Of a DNA stretch of 15,911 bases, positions 14,196-15,911 are shown piece after piece. Source of the DNA: an uncultured Alistipes sp. (GTDB taxonomy: Bacteria; Bacteroidota; Bacteroidia; Bacteroidales; Rikenellaceae); NCBI GenBank assembly GCA_910586375.1, contig CAJUIE010000025.1, positions 1 through 15,911 on the forward strand, read 5' to 3'. Each line of letters opens with the position of its first letter. The first letter of the stretch is position 1. Below the pieces are notes generated by a model, which was given only the letters and a program-made list of their open reading frames with translations, did no database searches and was not told the DNA's origin. A program made the position numbers and the translations under genes.

Positions 14196-15722
14196 ATGGC
14201 AAATAAAGTATTGTTGATGATCCTCGACGGCTGGGGCAACGGTCGTCACGACCGGGCCGACGTCATTTCGACGGTCCGCCCCGCCTATATCTCGGCCATG
14301 ACCGAAAAATACCCCCATGCCGAGCTGCGCACCGACGGGGAGAATGTCGGTCTGCCCGATGGTCAGATGGGCAATTCGGAGGTCGGACACCTCAATATCG
14401 GCGCCGGGCGGGTGGTTTATCAGGACCTGGTGAAGATCAACCGCGCGTGCCGCGACAACTCCATTCTGAAGAATGCGGAGGTCGCCGCGGCATTCGGATA
14501 TGCCCGCGAGAAAGGCGTCAGCGTCCACCTTATGGGCCTGACGTCGGACGGCGGTGTGCACTCGTCGCTGGAGCACCTCTTTAAGTTGTGCGACATCGCC
14601 GCGGAGTATAAGATTGCGAATACCTATGTGCACTGCTTCATGGACGGTCGCGACACCGATCCCCGCAGCGGCAAGGGCTTTATCGGGCAGCTGGAGAAAC
14701 ACATGGCGGCCTCGGCAGGCCGAATCGCTACGGTCGTGGGCCGCTATTATGCCATGGACCGCGACAAGCGCTGGGAGCGTGTGAAGGTGGCTTATGACGC
14801 CCTGGTCGACGGTATCGGCGAGCACGCTACCGACATGGCCGCCGCCGTGCAGAAATCCTATGACGCCGATGTCACGGATGAGTTCATCAAGCCGATCGTG
14901 CGGGTCGACGCCGACGGGAAGCCTGTAGGCACGATCCGGCCCGGCGACGTGGTGATCTTCTTCAACTACCGCAACGACCGCGCGAAGGAGCTGACGATCG
15001 TCCTCACGCAGCAGGACATGCCCGGGGAGGGTATGCACACGCTGCCGCTCTACTACTGCTGCATGACCCCCTACGACGCCAAATTTACGGGTCTGCACAT
15101 CCTCTTCGACAAGGAGAACGTGCCCGACACCATTGGCGAGTGGGTGTCGAAGCAGGGGCTCAGGCAGCTGCGCATTGCCGAGACCGAGAAATATGCCCAT
15201 GTCACCTTCTTCCTGAACGGCGGGCGAGAGGAGGTCTTCGAGGGCGAGGAGCGTATTCTGGTGGCTTCGCCCAAGGTGGCGACCTACGATTTGCAGCCCG
15301 AGATGTCGGCGCCCGAGGTGGCCGACAAGCTGGTTGAGACGCTCGATACGCAGAAGTTCGATTTTATTTGTTTAAACTTCGCCAACGGCGACATGGTGGG
15401 CCATACGGGTGTCTACGAGGCGATCGTCAAGGCCGTTGAGGCGGTCGACGAGTGTGTCGGAAAGGTCGTTGAGGCGGCTAAGCGCAACGGCTATGAGGTG
15501 GTGCAGATTGCCGACCACGGTAATGCCGACAACGCTGTGAATGCCGACGGTACGCCCAATACGGCCCATTCGCTCAATCCGGTGCCCATCGTGGTGGTGT
15601 CCGACCGCGTGAAGGCCGTGCACGACGGTATTCTGGCCGATGTGGCGCCCACGGTTCTTGACCTGATGGGTCTTGCCCGGCCTGCCGGCATGACGGGCAA
15701 ATCGCTCGTGGAGCTGAAGTAG
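14196..15722 (+). CDS. gpmI: 2,3-bisphosphoglycerate-independent phosphoglycerate mutase (508 aa)
   Basis: It interconverts 3- and 2-phosphoglycerate in glycolysis and gluconeogenesis with two manganese ions and a phosphoserine intermediate. The length is typical (about 510). Visible residues: D11 in LDGWG; catalytic S61 in GQMGNSEVGHLNIGAGR; the SDGGVHSSLEH and DGRDTDP segments that bind substrate; FNYRNDRAKEL; D399 and H403 in NGDMVGH; D440 and H441 in ADHGNAD; and H458 in TAHS. All expected metal ligands appear present. It shares orientation with alaS and is followed by a strong terminator. It is clearly of the alkaline-phosphatase-superfamily GpmI type and unrelated to the cofactor-dependent GpmA. 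Confidence 0.98.
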   Translation: MANKVLLMILDGWGNGRHDRADVISTVRPAYISAMTEKYPHAELRTDGENVGLPDGQMGNSEVGHLNIGAGRVVYQDLVKINRACRDNSILKNAEVAAAFGYAREKGVSVHLMGLTSDGGVHSSLEHLFKLCDIAAEYKIANTYVHCFMDGRDTDPRSGKGFIGQLEKHMAASAGRIATVVGRYYAMDRDKRWERVKVAYDALVDGIGEHATDMAAAVQKSYDADVTDEFIKPIVRVDADGKPVGTIRPGDVVIFFNYRNDRAKELTIVLTQQDMPGEGMHTLPLYYCCMTPYDAKFTGLHILFDKENVPDTIGEWVSKQGLRQLRIAETEKYAHVTFFLNGGREEVFEGEERILVASPKVATYDLQPEMSAPEVADKLVETLDTQKFDFICLNFANGDMVGHTGVYEAIVKAVEAVDECVGKVVEAAKRNGYEVVQIADHGNADNAVNADGTPNTAHSLNPVPIVVVSDRVKAVHDGILADVAPTVLDLMGLARPAGMTGKSLVELK

Positions 15723-15738
15723 CCGGACTGTATTTCGG

Positions 15739-15776
15739 AAGACAAGCCGCCGGAACCGGTTCCGGCGGCTTGTCTT
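15739..15776 (+). terminator. Strong palindromic terminator after gpmI
   Basis: A perfect palindrome of two 19-base arms starts 16 bases past the gpmI stop. It folds to a stem of about 17 bp (AAGACAAGCCGCCGGAA and its complement) with a CCGG loop. Only a weak T-rich tail (TTGTTGTCT) follows. Being symmetric, it could act in both directions. Confidence 0.75.
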
Positions 15777-15839
15777 GTTGTCTGTCGGGCTTGCCTCTCC
15801 GCCCAGTTTTCACTTCGGCAGCGCGGGCCGGATTGATTT

Positions 15840-15911
15840 TTCGGCGGCGGCCAGGGGGGGGGCACGCTGGAAGCGTGATGCCGCCGCCGAAACAACGCGG
15901 AGCGTTGCAGT
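15840..15911. repeat. Large hairpin with G9 tract, plus inverted copy of the 11162 repeat
   Basis: TTCGGCGGCGGC (15840-15851) pairs perfectly with GCCGCCGCCGAA (15880-15891). Between the arms lie a G9 tract (15854-15862) and a second hairpin CACGCT-GGA-AGCGTG (15863-15877). The last 19 bases (15893-15911) are the exact reverse complement of 11162-11180 and contain CAACGC-GGA-GCGTTG. The block may continue past the window edge. Confidence 0.8.

Noticed and set aside
11563..14202. Minus-strand 879-codon frame opposite alaS
   Set aside because: It is the mirror of the alaS codon pattern, with His, Leu, Arg and Val-rich filler and no recognisable domain. alaS on the plus strand is unambiguous.

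Overview
The window looks like chromosome of a GC-rich member of the Bacteroidales, most likely Alistipes or a close Rikenellaceae relative. The reasons are: a DUF2807 (head GIN) secreted protein, a Bacteroidota-style TAnnTTTG promoter, protein sequences of Bacteroidales character at high GC, and intergenic repeats whose chance translations give phrases such as NVILNEAKNL. The genus is inferred from memory of such genomes and was not tested.

Layout. 1-3678 (minus): an AddA-type helicase-nuclease, followed with a 17-nt overlap by the start of a membrane ABC exporter that runs off the left edge. 3679-3788: AT-rich divergent promoter region. 3789-7377 (plus): a secreted DUF2807 protein coupled through a 1-nt gap to an AddB-type Fe-S nuclease. 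7378-7896: a gene-free stretch packed with hairpins and dispersed repeats. 7897-8142 (plus): a small charged protein of unknown function. 8165-8758 (minus): a HAD phosphatase. 9000-10945 (minus): two tandem, membrane-anchored M23 peptidases. 10946-11415: divergent promoters plus a repeat-rich leader. 11416-14037 (plus): alaS. 14196-15722 (plus): gpmI, followed by a strong terminator and another repeat block at the right edge.

How the genes work together. The two halves of an AddAB-type double-strand-break processing enzyme sit back to back in separate, divergently transcribed units, each joined to an envelope gene. The M23 pair probably trims peptidoglycan cross-bridges from the periplasmic face of the inner membrane. 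alaS and gpmI are core translation and glycolysis genes.

The coding genes are ordinary core genes and I found no new defence, mobile or biosynthetic system. The least explained signal is between genes: a family of small palindromic repeats sharing a 12-base core (GGCTGCGGCTCG), a 72-bp element with perfect 10-bp terminal inverted repeats, four G8-G9 tracts, and inverted repeat pairs bracketing whole gene blocks.
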